A stretch of DNA of 64,000 nucleotides from CAZAPG01 sp964486935 (lineage in GTDB: Bacteria; Chloroflexota; Anaerolineae; 4572-78; J111): NCBI GenBank assembly GCA_964486935.1, contig CAZAPG010000024.1, forward strand, positions 30,282 to 94,281, read 5' to 3'. The notes beneath the pieces were generated by a model. That model did no database searches and was not told the DNA's origin. It saw nothing but the letters and a program-made list of their open reading frames with translations. The position numbers and the translations under genes were made by a program. How positions within the stretch are numbered: position 1 is the stretch's first letter; each line of letters begins with the position of its first letter. Below, in pieces: positions 24,920-35,216 of this stretch.

Positions 24920-26059
24920 TTAATTATGGCGCATCAGATTACGAAAAAATGATACGGTTTGCCCGGCATTACCAGGGGAAAAAACTGTTTCAGCTATCTT
25001 GCGATTCTGTGCTCCCAGTTCTGTACGCAGAGTTGCCGATTGGTAAACTTGCTCAATAGCTTCCGCCAAACCGTCTACATCATTCTCATCAACCAGAATA
25101 TGGGGGATGATGCGCGGGATTTCTACATGGCGCGTAGAAATTACGGGCTTCCCAATAGCCATGGCCTCAATTAATACATTAGGGAAACCTTCGGAAGCTC
25201 CGGCGCTATCTTTGCGACAAGGCAGGCAAAATACATCGCAGGTACGGTAAGCAGCTTTTAGGGCATTACCGCTCAACATTCCAAAAAACGCCACCTGCGA
25301 CTCAATTTCCAATTTGGCAGCCAGCGCTCTAACATCAACCAAACCTTTGCGCCCCGCTGCACCTCCTACCACCCATATTTCAATATCATCTCGCTGCAAT
25401 TTTTTCACAGCTTTAAACAGCACATCGTGCCCTTTACGGTCTGTGAAATAGGCAACAATCAACACAACAAACTTCTTTGCAGGTCGATATTCTTCAAGAT
25501 CAATGCTGTATCGGACAATTTTGACTCTGGCCGGATCAACATGATAATTTGTTTCGAGGAATTCCCGATTATGTTCTGACACTGTAATAATTTGGTCACA
25601 ACTATCCAATGCGCGTAAAAATAGCCGCACATTTGGATTAACATAAAGCTCGTAAGCATGAATTGTAACTACTAATGGTTTACCGGTAATTTTTTTGCAA
25701 AAATAGCCCACAAAAAATTTATGGTCGCCAAAGGTTGCATAAATAACATCCACATCTTCCATGCTTTTGGCAAAGTACCAGCCAAAGACAAAATCCAGTA
25801 ATGCGCCTACGGTGATAGCCTCCCATAGTAAACGCAAATACTTGATTGGGAATCGAAACAGATAATAAATTTGCCATACTGTTACAGATAGCAGATTCCA
25901 ACGATGCAGTTTCCATTCGGGCAGGGCATTATATAAACCAGGGTTACACTTGGTAGGAAATAAGCTAATAGACAGCCCTTGTGCGGTAAAAAAGAGTAAT
26001 TCCCGATAGACAAAGTGCTCCAAACCGGAGGTCATATTTGCAATTACGCCGACACGCAT
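24920..26059 (-). CDS. GT4-type glycosyltransferase
   Basis: This is a GT-B glycosyltransferase of 379 residues. It shows VVTIHAYELYVNP in the acceptor half, IVAYFTDRKGHDVLFKAVKKL at the start of the donor half, and LIEAMAIGKPVISTRHVEIP as the donor-binding loop. The start reads MRVGVIANMTSGLEHFV, the usual first beta strand. It is flanked by a GT gene and a deacetylase gene on the same strand. It probably extends the same repeat unit; the specific linkage is unknown. Confidence 0.8.
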   Translation of the reverse strand: MRVGVIANMTSGLEHFVYRELLFFTAQGLSISLFPTKCNPGLYNALPEWKLHRWNLLSVTVWQIYYLFRFPIKYLRLLWEAITVGALLDFVFGWYFAKSMEDVDVIYATFGDHKFFVGYFCKKITGKPLVVTIHAYELYVNPNVRLFLRALDSCDQIITVSEHNREFLETNYHVDPARVKIVRYSIDLEEYRPAKKFVVLIVAYFTDRKGHDVLFKAVKKLQRDDIEIWVVGGAAGRKGLVDVRALAAKLEIESQVAFFGMLSGNALKAAYRTCDVFCLPCRKDSAGASEGFPNVLIEAMAIGKPVISTRHVEIPRIIPHILVDENDVDGLAEAIEQVYQSATLRTELGAQNRKIAETVFSPGNAGQTVSFFRNLMRHN

Positions 26060-26176
26060 GAACCTTCTTGGCTCCTTTTCTTTTAAAGAATTTTGTGGAT
26101 TTTAACGAAATGAGATGTTGAATTTTAAAATGCCTGCACCTGCAATTTTGTGTGCTGTATTCAGGTTTCGGCGTTT

Positions 26177-27157
26177 TCAAGCAGTAACTACGTATTGGTG
26201 TTGGCTGGTAACTTTTTGAGCCAATTCTGCCATTCCCACTGATTGCATTCGTTCTGCGCTAACCTGCTCGGATACGTGCTTAAGCAAATAACGCAATTTT
26301 TCAATATCTTTTTCGTTTTTGAACTCATAAGGATGAGCCCAAATATGAATTATTTTATTTTCTAGCGCTGCTTTTTTGACGCCACGTATCATTTTGTCAA
26401 TTCTGAACTTATGCAAATTGAGCGCATCCAGCACCCGCTCTACATTTCTGTTAAATCCAAAAAGCCAGCGGGATGAGGGGAAATTAACTAAACCCGAAGC
26501 GCCAGGTTGATATTTATAGACCGGTGGTGTAGCCAGAGCAGACAAATAGTAATAACCTCGCCGAAATACCCGTCCAATTAATGGCAGTGAGTACATCGAG
26601 GGCATTAATTCCTCTCCTCGATAACATATAAAGCCAGATTGTTTAAATAGGTCTAAATGTCCAATTTTGTTTCTTGGAAAAATAACGCTTTGCGGGACAA
26701 TATTTTTTCGTTTTGACATTCGCAACCATTCTTGAATTTCCGTTGCTGCTTCTTCTCTGGTCATACTGCTTTCATCAAATGTTTTATGAGTATAACCGTG
26801 AAAGGCAATTTCATGAGAAATTTTGCGGCTCAAAACGCTTTCTAATACATCTGCCCCATACCACAAAGGCTGATTGGTTTTGTAAATTTTCTCAAAGGTT
26901 GGATACTTACCCTGCCAATCCAATATAGGGCACACCTCGCACGCCTCGCATTGGTCAAAGAATAAGTGACCAACAAATGCCCAGGTACCAATAATATTAA
27001 ACTCATCTAAAACATCAAGTATTTTTTCAACCGATTCTCGCTCTTTGCGTCCGTCACCAGAAAACATATGCGGTTGAAAACAATCAAAATGCCCCCAGGC
27101 TAACTCTGTGTCTAACGAAAATAAAAAATAACCGGTTTCGGTTTGTTTACCATTCAC
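26177..27157 (-). CDS. Polysaccharide deacetylase family protein
   Basis: The NodB-type fold is suggested by FSLDTELAWGH near the N-terminus (catalytic/metal Asp) and by EIAFHGYTHKTF, which supplies the His-x3-His metal pair. The preferred start is the GTG at 27157, which overlaps the stop of the upstream GT gene by 4 bp; an in-frame ATG 12 codons earlier (27193) is an alternative. A Cys-x-x-Cys-x2-Cys-like cluster near residue 70 is unusual. No signal peptide is visible, so it may act on an intracellular nucleotide- or lipid-linked sugar. The substrate is unknown. Confidence 0.7.
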   Translation of the reverse strand: MNGKQTETGYFLFSLDTELAWGHFDCFQPHMFSGDGRKERESVEKILDVLDEFNIIGTWAFVGHLFFDQCEACEVCPILDWQGKYPTFEKIYKTNQPLWYGADVLESVLSRKISHEIAFHGYTHKTFDESSMTREEAATEIQEWLRMSKRKNIVPQSVIFPRNKIGHLDLFKQSGFICYRGEELMPSMYSLPLIGRVFRRGYYYLSALATPPVYKYQPGASGLVNFPSSRWLFGFNRNVERVLDALNLHKFRIDKMIRGVKKAALENKIIHIWAHPYEFKNEKDIEKLRYLLKHVSEQVSAERMQSVGMAELAQKVTSQHQYVVTA

Positions 27158-28380
27158 TTTGAGCAACTCTCTTTCAAAGAAACAGATGTGCACCTGATTG
27201 ATGTTTCAAGCCCATATTCAAGAGCCGCCTTTAACTTTTTAGCAGATTCACGCCAGGTCCAGGCCTGAGCAGTAAGAGTCAATTGCGCCCCCATGTGGCT
27301 CAACGATTCCCGCCTGTGCCAGATAAGGCGTAACGTGGCCAGTAACTCCTGGCTGCTACCATCCTTGGCCCAAAAAGCATAAGCGCCATCCCCAATTACA
27401 TCTGTGTGACAGACAATATGAGTGGCCATAATGGGAAGCCCCGCAGCCATATATTCAAATAGTTTTATAGGACTACTCACCCTGAATTTCTCTTCGTCTG
27501 GGAAGGGAAGCGTGCCAATATGAGAATCGGCCAGGATTTTCCAAACCTGCTCGTGTGATACAGGGGGCAAAACACAAATTTGACCGGCTGTTTGTGCGGC
27601 AAATTTTTCCAGGTCTTCTCGTTCTGTTCCCTCGCCTATAAGGGTCAGGTTAAAGCATAAACCCTCGGTATTGGCTTGCGCTACAGCCCGGCATAAGGCC
27701 ATCAGATTTCTTTCATAATGCAAAGAGCCAATATATACAAGCCGAACCGGCTCATTATTTTCAGGCCAACGTCGAGCGTGGTGAGCGTTAATGAATTGTT
27801 CTACTCTTACCCCGGATGGCCACACCCCCCACAACTGTGCAGTTGGAATATTAACTGCCCGCGCCATATGATGCGTAATAGCGGTTTGCCCATCTGCCCA
27901 ACGGTTAGCCATCCGGTTCATAAAATTATTAAAGGCGCGACGCAAACGAGCTTTCCAACCTTCTTTATTCAGGGGTTCCATATGTATGGTGCGAGTGTCC
28001 ATTACCAGCAAAGGCCGCGATTTACTCTTTAGGTTGCGTATAAGCCGCAAAGGTAAAAACCAAACAGCAGACATCTGGTGAAAAAGTAAAACATCAATTG
28101 AGTTCCATTGTTTAAGAATAAACCATAAACATTTTAGATGGTATATAAGTTGTCGCAACAGGTATACATCCGACCTGGAAATGCAGAACACTTTCACTCC
28201 GCGTATAGACTGCCAACCGGCTGGCCCTGTTCCAACCAGCGTAACCCGCCAGCCCAGTTGTTTCAGCTCACGGGTTGATTCTAACCATGTGGCTGCATCG
28301 AGTGTATTGGCTAACGAACCAACATATATCCATACCAAGTGTGGCCGACTATCTGGCTGAGAATCATCTCTGGCACTCAT
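27154..28380 (-). CDS. GT4-type glycosyltransferase
   Basis: The 408-residue GT-B protein has VRLVYIGSLHYERNLMALC at the start of the donor-binding half and KLFEYMAAGLPIMATH as its donor loop. The N-terminal half has LLFHQMSAVWFLPL. It overlaps the next upstream GT gene by 17 bp and the downstream deacetylase by 4 bp, so these are translationally linked. The acceptor and donor are unknown. Confidence 0.8.
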   Translation of the reverse strand: MSARDDSQPDSRPHLVWIYVGSLANTLDAATWLESTRELKQLGWRVTLVGTGPAGWQSIRGVKVFCISRSDVYLLRQLIYHLKCLWFILKQWNSIDVLLFHQMSAVWFLPLRLIRNLKSKSRPLLVMDTRTIHMEPLNKEGWKARLRRAFNNFMNRMANRWADGQTAITHHMARAVNIPTAQLWGVWPSGVRVEQFINAHHARRWPENNEPVRLVYIGSLHYERNLMALCRAVAQANTEGLCFNLTLIGEGTEREDLEKFAAQTAGQICVLPPVSHEQVWKILADSHIGTLPFPDEEKFRVSSPIKLFEYMAAGLPIMATHIVCHTDVIGDGAYAFWAKDGSSQELLATLRLIWHRRESLSHMGAQLTLTAQAWTWRESAKKLKAALEYGLETSIRCTSVSLKESCSK

Positions 28381-29638
28381 ATATCTCCGCTTCTTTTTGA
28401 TGGGCTATTAATCGTTCCGGTAAAAACTTTGAGTCAACATTATTTATAATGGCCCCATAAAGCTGAAGTAAGCTTTGGGTAATAGAATCCCAATCATACC
28501 GGTCTTCCACCAGTTGCCTGGCCTGGCAAATCATTTTCTCTCTTAGTGCGGTTTCTTCAAGCAGGCGTATAGTTTTTGTTGCAAAAGCTTGTGGGGTATC
28601 TGCAATAAAAATGTGTTCACCATCCACCACATCTAACCCTTCGCAGCCAATCGAGGTTGAAACAACGGGTCGTCCCAAAGCCATAGCCTCTAAAATTTTC
28701 AATCGAGTCCCCCCACCAGCCCTTAAAGGGACTATACAAATAGTACTCTGGCTGTAGTATGGCTGTACATCATCTATCCATCCCGTAACGTGTACCCCAT
28801 TACCTTCCATAGCTTTTATTTCGGGTACCGGGTCGCGTCCAACAATCCACACCTCTATATCCTTAATCTGGCGGCGGATGAGTGGTAAAATTTCCCGACA
28901 AAAATACAACATAGCATCAACGCAGGCCGAATAATTCATTGAACCAACAAATACCAGGCTTGGCGTTTTATTGCTTGGCGGCAATAGGCGATATTGTTTA
29001 GTGTCAACACCGTTTGGTGATACCGTAATTTGTAGGTTAGGGTTGGCAGCCAATAATAATTGGCGATCTAATTCTGATACGGTAATACAATGATCATATT
29101 GTTTTGTATAATTAGCTTCCCAACGTTTGAGCAATAAACTATGTAATCTTGTCCGTAATTTTGCTATCGGTTCGCGTTCAACCTGAGATAATCTTTTAAA
29201 CAGACTTGACTCAATATTATGAAAGGTCAAAAACTTTTTGCATTGAGTATTTGGGGAAATAGCCTCCAGGTATAACCCTACATATGAGGGTTCAATGTGG
29301 ATAATATCAAAATCTACCGTGGCAGTAACATGTTGAATCTTCTGGACAAGTTCGTCAGAATGCTCAAATTTATATTCTAACGGCTTGCCTGCCAAAGCAT
29401 AACGCACCAGGCCGGGCAAATGTTGCAAAGGACTGCTTCGTTTTTTAGTTGCCGTTATTACCTTATGACATATTCTTTGCATCTGCGCTACTTGTTCAGC
29501 TTGCTGATTACTCTTTAAAGGCATTGCCAGCCATAACTCATTGTGTTGAGCAATTCTTTGACACAGATTATAGGTTCGCAGCAAATTTCCAGAAGCAGGT
29601 GGATATGGCGGCTGATCGGTAATAAATAGTATTCTCAT
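28364..29638 (-). CDS. GT4-type glycosyltransferase
   Basis: The 424-residue protein has the N-terminal MRILFITDQPPYPPASGNLLR and FDIIHIEPSYVGLYL features of the group often annotated as sugar transferases of the exosortase/EpsH type. The donor half starts LVFVGSMNYSACVDAMLYF and contains KILEAMALGRPVVSTSIGCEG. It sits 27 bases after the previous GT gene. Role: addition of one sugar to the repeat unit. Confidence 0.82.
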   Translation of the reverse strand: MRILFITDQPPYPPASGNLLRTYNLCQRIAQHNELWLAMPLKSNQQAEQVAQMQRICHKVITATKKRSSPLQHLPGLVRYALAGKPLEYKFEHSDELVQKIQHVTATVDFDIIHIEPSYVGLYLEAISPNTQCKKFLTFHNIESSLFKRLSQVEREPIAKLRTRLHSLLLKRWEANYTKQYDHCITVSELDRQLLLAANPNLQITVSPNGVDTKQYRLLPPSNKTPSLVFVGSMNYSACVDAMLYFCREILPLIRRQIKDIEVWIVGRDPVPEIKAMEGNGVHVTGWIDDVQPYYSQSTICIVPLRAGGGTRLKILEAMALGRPVVSTSIGCEGLDVVDGEHIFIADTPQAFATKTIRLLEETALREKMICQARQLVEDRYDWDSITQSLLQLYGAIINNVDSKFLPERLIAHQKEAEIYECQR

Positions 29639-29665
29639 CTTATTTTTAATTTCATCAAACCCATA

Positions 29666-30868
29666 TTATGCTGCCGCTTTTTTAAGCAATTCCTCATGTC
29701 TATCTACTAATCTTTCAAATATATGATTTTGACGAATAGCCTGAACAGCTGCTGAACTAATCTTATCCTTTAATTGCGGTGTTTTAATTAACTTCTCGAT
29801 TGCCATTGCCATTTCTATGGGGTGCTCGGGTGTTACCAAAAAACCAGTTTGACCATTATCAATAATATCTCTGGGGCCACCAATGTTACTGGCAATAACC
29901 GGTAAACCTTTAGCCATTGCTTCAATAATAGTAAATGGCTGACCTTCCCAACGAGGGGTTGGGAACAAGAGTCCATCATATTCAGCATATCGACGAACAA
30001 GTTCATCTCGTGGCACGGCATCAGAAAATGTGACTATTTGCTCGAGACCGTTGGACTTAACCAACTGTTTGAGTAAATTTATGTATTCCGGCTGTCCATT
30101 TCCTATCATGTCCAACTTTACATTGCAACCGTCTGAATTCTTTACAAGGTGGGCAATTGCTTTAATAGCTATATCAGGCCCTTTGACAGCTTCCAAACGG
30201 CCAGCATAAAGCAGTCGGATTGTTCCATTTTTGTGTGGCTTATGCCCAGGTGGCTGCTCCTCAATCCACGCCCCCGGAATACCGTTAGGGATGATATGCA
30301 TATTTGCAGCATTAAACCCTGCCTTTTCATGGTCCTGTTGAAGAGTTTTACTAGGCAACATAATCAACTCAAATTTAAGTTCGTCAAATCGCCTAAAGCC
30401 CAGTAAACCTGATCTATACCATCGTCGTAAACGACTTGAGTCGGCTATATATTCTTTCCATAGATGAAACAACCAATGACTTTCAACACGAAAGACAACG
30501 GGTATACCCAAATCCTGTATAGCTAATATAGGCAGAATTGAGGCAGCCTCAACATTCCAAATATAAGCTACATCCAGGGCAATCTCTTTAACCAGACGGT
30601 GGGTTATTTGGTAGTTCTGCCGGCCCCGCAAAAACCGTTTTAATTGTCTGGTTCGACGATCGAGCTGTCCTTTATAAGGGGTTTTTAGAAAATGCAAGTA
30701 ACGATAAACATGCCCCTCAGTTTTCTGGTTTGACACCCCGAATGTTGTTGTCAAAACAGAAACATCATGATTTCGTGCTCTCAGTTCTTCGGTTACTTGA
30801 TGACAGTGTAGTTCATATCCTCCTTCATAGTATGGAGGGTAATGATCGGTTAGCACCAGTATTCTCAT
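29666..30868 (-). CDS. GT4-type glycosyltransferase
   Basis: The 400-residue GT-B enzyme starts MRILVLTDHYPPYYEGGYE, where the Gly-Gly loop of GT4 enzymes is present, and has IRLLYAGRLEAVKGPDIAIKA and the donor loop EAMAKGLPVIASNIGGPRD. It lies 3 bases after the stop of the deacetylase gene upstream, so it is in the same operon. The sugar specificity is not readable. Confidence 0.83.
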   Translation of the reverse strand: MRILVLTDHYPPYYEGGYELHCHQVTEELRARNHDVSVLTTTFGVSNQKTEGHVYRYLHFLKTPYKGQLDRRTRQLKRFLRGRQNYQITHRLVKEIALDVAYIWNVEAASILPILAIQDLGIPVVFRVESHWLFHLWKEYIADSSRLRRWYRSGLLGFRRFDELKFELIMLPSKTLQQDHEKAGFNAANMHIIPNGIPGAWIEEQPPGHKPHKNGTIRLLYAGRLEAVKGPDIAIKAIAHLVKNSDGCNVKLDMIGNGQPEYINLLKQLVKSNGLEQIVTFSDAVPRDELVRRYAEYDGLLFPTPRWEGQPFTIIEAMAKGLPVIASNIGGPRDIIDNGQTGFLVTPEHPIEMAMAIEKLIKTPQLKDKISSAAVQAIRQNHIFERLVDRHEELLKKAAA

Positions 30869-30871
30869 AAA

Positions 30872-32191
30872 TTATCCTCTAAACAATTTTGGAAGCCTGA
30901 ACAGTTGGGAACCCAGGCGTTGCGTATATGTAAGCCGTTCACGGCCTGGCAAACTCAGAATCGTATTATACCCGGCATCGATTCGGGTAATTTGATAAGG
31001 ATCATCTCCATATTCATTGACAGGTAATAATCTCTGAACAACATAAGGATCATTCCAGGCCGGGGAGGGTTTTTGATGGTTAATGTCAATAAAATTAGTC
31101 ACATAACCAGCCTCTCGGGCCAGATAAGTGGCCAAAGCACTATAGCGATGCCAGGGGTAGCATAAATGACGCACATTATGACCGGGTAAATAGCCCTCAA
31201 TTATTTGCTTTGATTGCGCCAGACTATAATGAATTGCCTGTATCTGTTCTTCGGTTGTTTCAAAGGTTTCTTGTAAAGAATTGTTCTGACGATACGCCTC
31301 GACAAAACGGAATAGCCTAAGTCGCCAATCTTTTTGAGCAAAAAAACTCTCTCCCCCTCGCTGTTCAACATAATTAGCGCAGGCACTTCGCAATGACTCA
31401 TCATCAAAGAATCTTTTTGCTGCACCCATACGTGGCTGATAGCGGTATACTGGAGTACCCAGCCTTGGTTTACGGCTTACACAATCAGCGCCATTATAGC
31501 GAGTTATAGGAACGCAAAAATTGCCATATCCAAACTCAAAATCAGGGTTTATAAAATCTACAATATCAGAAGTAAAATAAATTAAGGTATGGTCAAGCGT
31601 ATGAGATTGGAAATCTATCAATCCGCTGGTAAACATTATTTTTGCTTCATCCCAGGTAATGGTCGGTGTATCGCTCAGGTCGGCATTTATAATTTGGGTT
31701 TGAGATACGGAATACCCTGCTTCATAATCTGCCAGGGTTGATCGAACGCCCGACTCCGTCATGGTTGCCGGCACAATAAATGTTGTTGCTTTAAGCCCGT
31801 ATTTTTTTAGGATTGGATAAGCTACGGTCCAGAGTGTTGCCCGACCATCGTCAAAGGTAATCAATACAGATTTTGAGGGAACCGGGCTACCATTTACCAA
31901 ATAATCATATAATTCATCAGCAGTTAAGGTATGATACCCATTATCGGCCAGATAACGCATATGACGTTCAAATTCAGTCGGTGTAATTGAGTCTGGCGTG
32001 TTTGGCCCAGCAATTGAATGGTATGTAAAAACTGGAATGCCCAATTCTTCAACTTTCACATTGCTGTAGATAAATTTAGGATAACGTCTTGTGCCTAAAC
32101 CTCTAACCCTTTGGAAAACTCGATTTACGACCAAGTAAACTGCTATACCTAGTACCAAACCCTTAAACAATCTCAATTGTTTGCCTCTCAT
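30872..32191 (-). CDS. Membrane-anchored polysaccharide deacetylase
   Basis: An N-terminal hydrophobic helix (residues about 8-24) follows the basic start MRGKQLRLFKG and would anchor the protein. The NodB domain shows VFTYHSI, LITFDDGRATLW (catalytic Asp pair) and FQSHTLDHT (metal His-x3-His). The C-terminal part carries HNVRHLCYPWHRYS. The 439-residue length exceeds a bare NodB domain because of an insertion in the middle (about 200-300). The stop/start overlap with the Wzx-like gene is 4 bp. It probably deacetylates the growing or exported polymer outside the membrane. Confidence 0.8.
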   Translation of the reverse strand: MRGKQLRLFKGLVLGIAVYLVVNRVFQRVRGLGTRRYPKFIYSNVKVEELGIPVFTYHSIAGPNTPDSITPTEFERHMRYLADNGYHTLTADELYDYLVNGSPVPSKSVLITFDDGRATLWTVAYPILKKYGLKATTFIVPATMTESGVRSTLADYEAGYSVSQTQIINADLSDTPTITWDEAKIMFTSGLIDFQSHTLDHTLIYFTSDIVDFINPDFEFGYGNFCVPITRYNGADCVSRKPRLGTPVYRYQPRMGAAKRFFDDESLRSACANYVEQRGGESFFAQKDWRLRLFRFVEAYRQNNSLQETFETTEEQIQAIHYSLAQSKQIIEGYLPGHNVRHLCYPWHRYSALATYLAREAGYVTNFIDINHQKPSPAWNDPYVVQRLLPVNEYGDDPYQITRIDAGYNTILSLPGRERLTYTQRLGSQLFRLPKLFRG

Positions 32192-33648
32192 CCTTCAGCA
32201 GGTGTCCGCTGTGTTGATATTCTAAGGCCGATATAAAGAGCCTGTATGTCACGATTGGTAATTATAGAAAATCCAAAAGATAAAATCAGGAACAGAAACA
32301 AAAGTAATCCTTTAAAAAATAGCGTATCCCAATCAACCCATATATAAATTATTGAACAAATCCCCAAAATAAATGCAGGTTTAAGGTATTCAAAGGGATT
32401 GACTCTTATCTTTTCACGATACACCCCCCAGAGTGAGACCGGGTAGGAGGCACATGTGGCAATTAAACTGGCATAAACAGCGCCCATAAATCCAAACCGG
32501 GGAATCAGCACAATGTTTGCTACAACACTCACCACCGCAGTTACAGAATTAATGACAAGTAGATATACGGGCCGATCAATTGCAATAAGCGAAGTATCGA
32601 GTATTGTACTGGCAACACTAACGCTAACCATTATCATAAGTAAGCTCATTGCTGGACCGCTAATTAAATATTTATCGGAAAATACCAGTACAATTATTGC
32701 ATCTTGAAAAAGTATAAAGACCATAGTTAAAAACATTGTGACAAATGCGGCAATACGCAGAAAATTATTCATTATAACTTCTGCTTCCAGCCTTCTATCT
32801 TGAGCAAATAACTCGGCCATATTCGGAAAATAGACGGATTGTAGCGCCTGGTAAAGACGCCCGAAGTTGTGAGGGATTTTGCCCGCTATTTCCAGGTAGG
32901 CAATCTGAAGTGGCCCCATAAGCGCTCCTAGTAGAAATACATCTACTCGGTTAAACATGAATGTTAGAATATCATTTCCCTGTAATGGCAACCCAAATTT
33001 TATAATTCGTCGAATTAATTTTGGTTCAAACGCAAGCCTTTTTGGGGTAGGAATTGCCCAAACCCGCACTAAAGCTACTACCAGAAGCGAAGTTATGTAA
33101 GCCAGAACAAACCCTTCAACCCCCCAATTTAAAACTAAAAGGAATATAATCATCAATAAAAGATTTAACGCGCTTGTAGCCACCTGCAAAAAGGCCATCT
33201 GTTTATAGAGATGAAACCCCTGCATCATGTAAGTCAGGGTACTTTCTGTGAGTTGTACACAGAATACAATTGGAACATAGATAAACAGCGAATCTAATAA
33301 ATCTGAAGGATAGAAGGATAGAATAAAGGGCTTACTTATATAAGCTAAAAACGATATTACCAGCAATGTCAGTATTCTAAAGGTTAGTAGATTGTTTACA
33401 ATTGCCTGGCGTTCGTCATCGTTGGGAGCGCTGGCAATAAATTTAGCGGCCGAAAGCCGTAATCCCGCATCAGTAATCATTTCTAAAAAGTAAACAATAG
33501 CCAAAAGTAAAAAATAGACGCCAAAATCCTCCTGAGGGATAATTCGAGCCGCAATGGATATGCTCAAAAAACCGAACACTATTCTAACCAGGGTACTTGT
33601 CCCCATAGACATAATTCCCCTGATAACCCTATTATTGGTATCACTCAT
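32188..33648 (-). CDS. Wzx-like polysaccharide flippase
   Basis: This is a 486-residue, highly hydrophobic protein with about 12-14 membrane segments and the MOP-family start MGTSTLVRIVFGFLSISIAARIIP followed by DFGVYFLLLAIVYFL. It fits the Wzx/RfbX group that moves lipid-linked repeat units across the membrane. It is placed directly after the Wzy-like gene (3 bases) and overlaps the deacetylase gene, the classical neighbours of a Wzx. Identity to the family is good; the cargo is unknown. Confidence 0.85.
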   Translation of the reverse strand: MSDTNNRVIRGIMSMGTSTLVRIVFGFLSISIAARIIPQEDFGVYFLLLAIVYFLEMITDAGLRLSAAKFIASAPNDDERQAIVNNLLTFRILTLLVISFLAYISKPFILSFYPSDLLDSLFIYVPIVFCVQLTESTLTYMMQGFHLYKQMAFLQVATSALNLLLMIIFLLVLNWGVEGFVLAYITSLLVVALVRVWAIPTPKRLAFEPKLIRRIIKFGLPLQGNDILTFMFNRVDVFLLGALMGPLQIAYLEIAGKIPHNFGRLYQALQSVYFPNMAELFAQDRRLEAEVIMNNFLRIAAFVTMFLTMVFILFQDAIIVLVFSDKYLISGPAMSLLMIMVSVSVASTILDTSLIAIDRPVYLLVINSVTAVVSVVANIVLIPRFGFMGAVYASLIATCASYPVSLWGVYREKIRVNPFEYLKPAFILGICSIIYIWVDWDTLFFKGLLLFLFLILSFGFSIITNRDIQALYIGLRISTQRTPAEG

Positions 33649-33651
33649 TGT

Positions 33652-35166
33652 TTAGTCTTTGGTCCTCTTGTATTGTATCAGGTTGGCAGATTCAACTCTT
33701 CTAAATGTCATCTCATTCATAGCCATCATTATTCCCAACACAGGCATCCAGGACCATTCCGAAAATGTGGGCGAAGTAATAGCGGCAACCAAAAGCCCCA
33801 AATAAAGCAAAGTGAATCCCAGTACGCTCCCTCTAATCTCTAATTCTGGAATATGCCGCCAGTACTTTAAGCCGCGCCTTACAAAGGCAACTGAAAGCCA
33901 CAATATACACAGGTATCCCAAAATACCTGATCTTAACATAATCCATAGATGACCATTGTGAATAAATTTGCGCCCGTCATATCCGCCCTCAAAATCAATA
34001 TCTGGTACAAATGGTCGATATTTTGCCCCCAACCCCAACCCCAGCAATGGATGCGAGATAATCTGCGGAACGGCATATTTATACTCAAAATCTCGCCAGC
34101 GTAGGGTACTCGTTCCGGCTTTATCATCGTATGTTTCGTCACTAAAAAGCGATCCAACCCGACTAAAAGACGCAGTTACCAATTCGGCAATTTCTGAATT
34201 CGGGTTGCTTAATGAGACAACCCCAGTTATCATTATCAAAAAAAGAACAACGAGACCCCATTTAATAAACCTCTGTCTATCCTGGTCTCTGGTAATGTAA
34301 CTCAGCAGCAATATCATCAAACTTGTAGCTACCCAGTAACTACGAGTAAAGGTTAGTATGACCCCTACCCCAACTACACCCCATTGAAAGAATTTCCAAA
34401 CAGCACCCAGTTTAAATTTATTGACTACTTGAATAGCAGTGAGCGCAGCAAATGTTACTATCACCAATGATACTCCAGGCGGCAGTATTCTGGTTACATC
34501 ACTAAAATTCCGTCCCTCTGTTGTTAAATCTTCAACCCTGCCAGGCAAAATATGGATTGAGTCGCCCACTACAAACTGCGCTATCATAGCAACGCCGGTC
34601 AATGTCGCCAGAAAAAAAATGCCGCGCAGTAACAAAATATGCTGCCGCTTTTCCCGAACAAGATTAGTCACCACAAAAAAGCTTAAATAATAAGCCGTGT
34701 AACGGACCTCATCTATAATATCTTTTATAGTCAGCATTGACTGAAAAACTCCAATAAAAGTTGATAAGAGCGCCAAACCATAAAAACCCAATAATGGCCC
34801 ATCGAGTGGCGTGCGGACGAGTTTGAAATCTGGCTCTACTATCCAACGTAAAGCAATTAGCCCTAGCAGTCCAAATAAGATAATGTCTGATATGTATATG
34901 CTAACTCCTAAGTGGATGACCGGGACATTTTCTTCGCCCAGAATTGTCGATGAAATAATCAGCATCCCTAAAAGGGCTAACTCGGGCCGCTTAAGGACAG
35001 CTAATATCAATAAAATACCCGCCAGTCCGCCAAAAACCAGCAACGGCGAAACCAGAAATGAGGCAAGCCCCAACAACAAACCAACGCCACTTGCTATAAC
35101 CAACTGAAAACGCTGATCTGAGGGTTTGAATAATTGCGTTAAATTTTGGGGTATCACATTCAGCAT
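33652..35166 (-). CDS. O-antigen polymerase/ligase (Wzy-like) membrane protein
   Basis: The 504-residue protein has about 10-12 hydrophobic segments. The large loop before the last helices carries HPLLGLGLGAKYRP and FIHNGHLWIMLRSG, the pattern of the Wzy_C/O-antigen ligase family (His-containing periplasmic loop). Together with the adjacent Wzx and the Wzz fusion this suggests Wzx/Wzy-dependent polymerisation. Whether it is polymerase or ligase cannot be settled from sequence alone. Confidence 0.8.
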   Translation of the reverse strand: MLNVIPQNLTQLFKPSDQRFQLVIASGVGLLLGLASFLVSPLLVFGGLAGILLILAVLKRPELALLGMLIISSTILGEENVPVIHLGVSIYISDIILFGLLGLIALRWIVEPDFKLVRTPLDGPLLGFYGLALLSTFIGVFQSMLTIKDIIDEVRYTAYYLSFFVVTNLVREKRQHILLLRGIFFLATLTGVAMIAQFVVGDSIHILPGRVEDLTTEGRNFSDVTRILPPGVSLVIVTFAALTAIQVVNKFKLGAVWKFFQWGVVGVGVILTFTRSYWVATSLMILLLSYITRDQDRQRFIKWGLVVLFLIMITGVVSLSNPNSEIAELVTASFSRVGSLFSDETYDDKAGTSTLRWRDFEYKYAVPQIISHPLLGLGLGAKYRPFVPDIDFEGGYDGRKFIHNGHLWIMLRSGILGYLCILWLSVAFVRRGLKYWRHIPELEIRGSVLGFTLLYLGLLVAAITSPTFSEWSWMPVLGIMMAMNEMTFRRVESANLIQYKRTKD

Positions 35167-35216
35167 TTATTCATTCAAACGAGTACAAACGAAATTTTTG
35201 TGGCTCAACTCGTATA

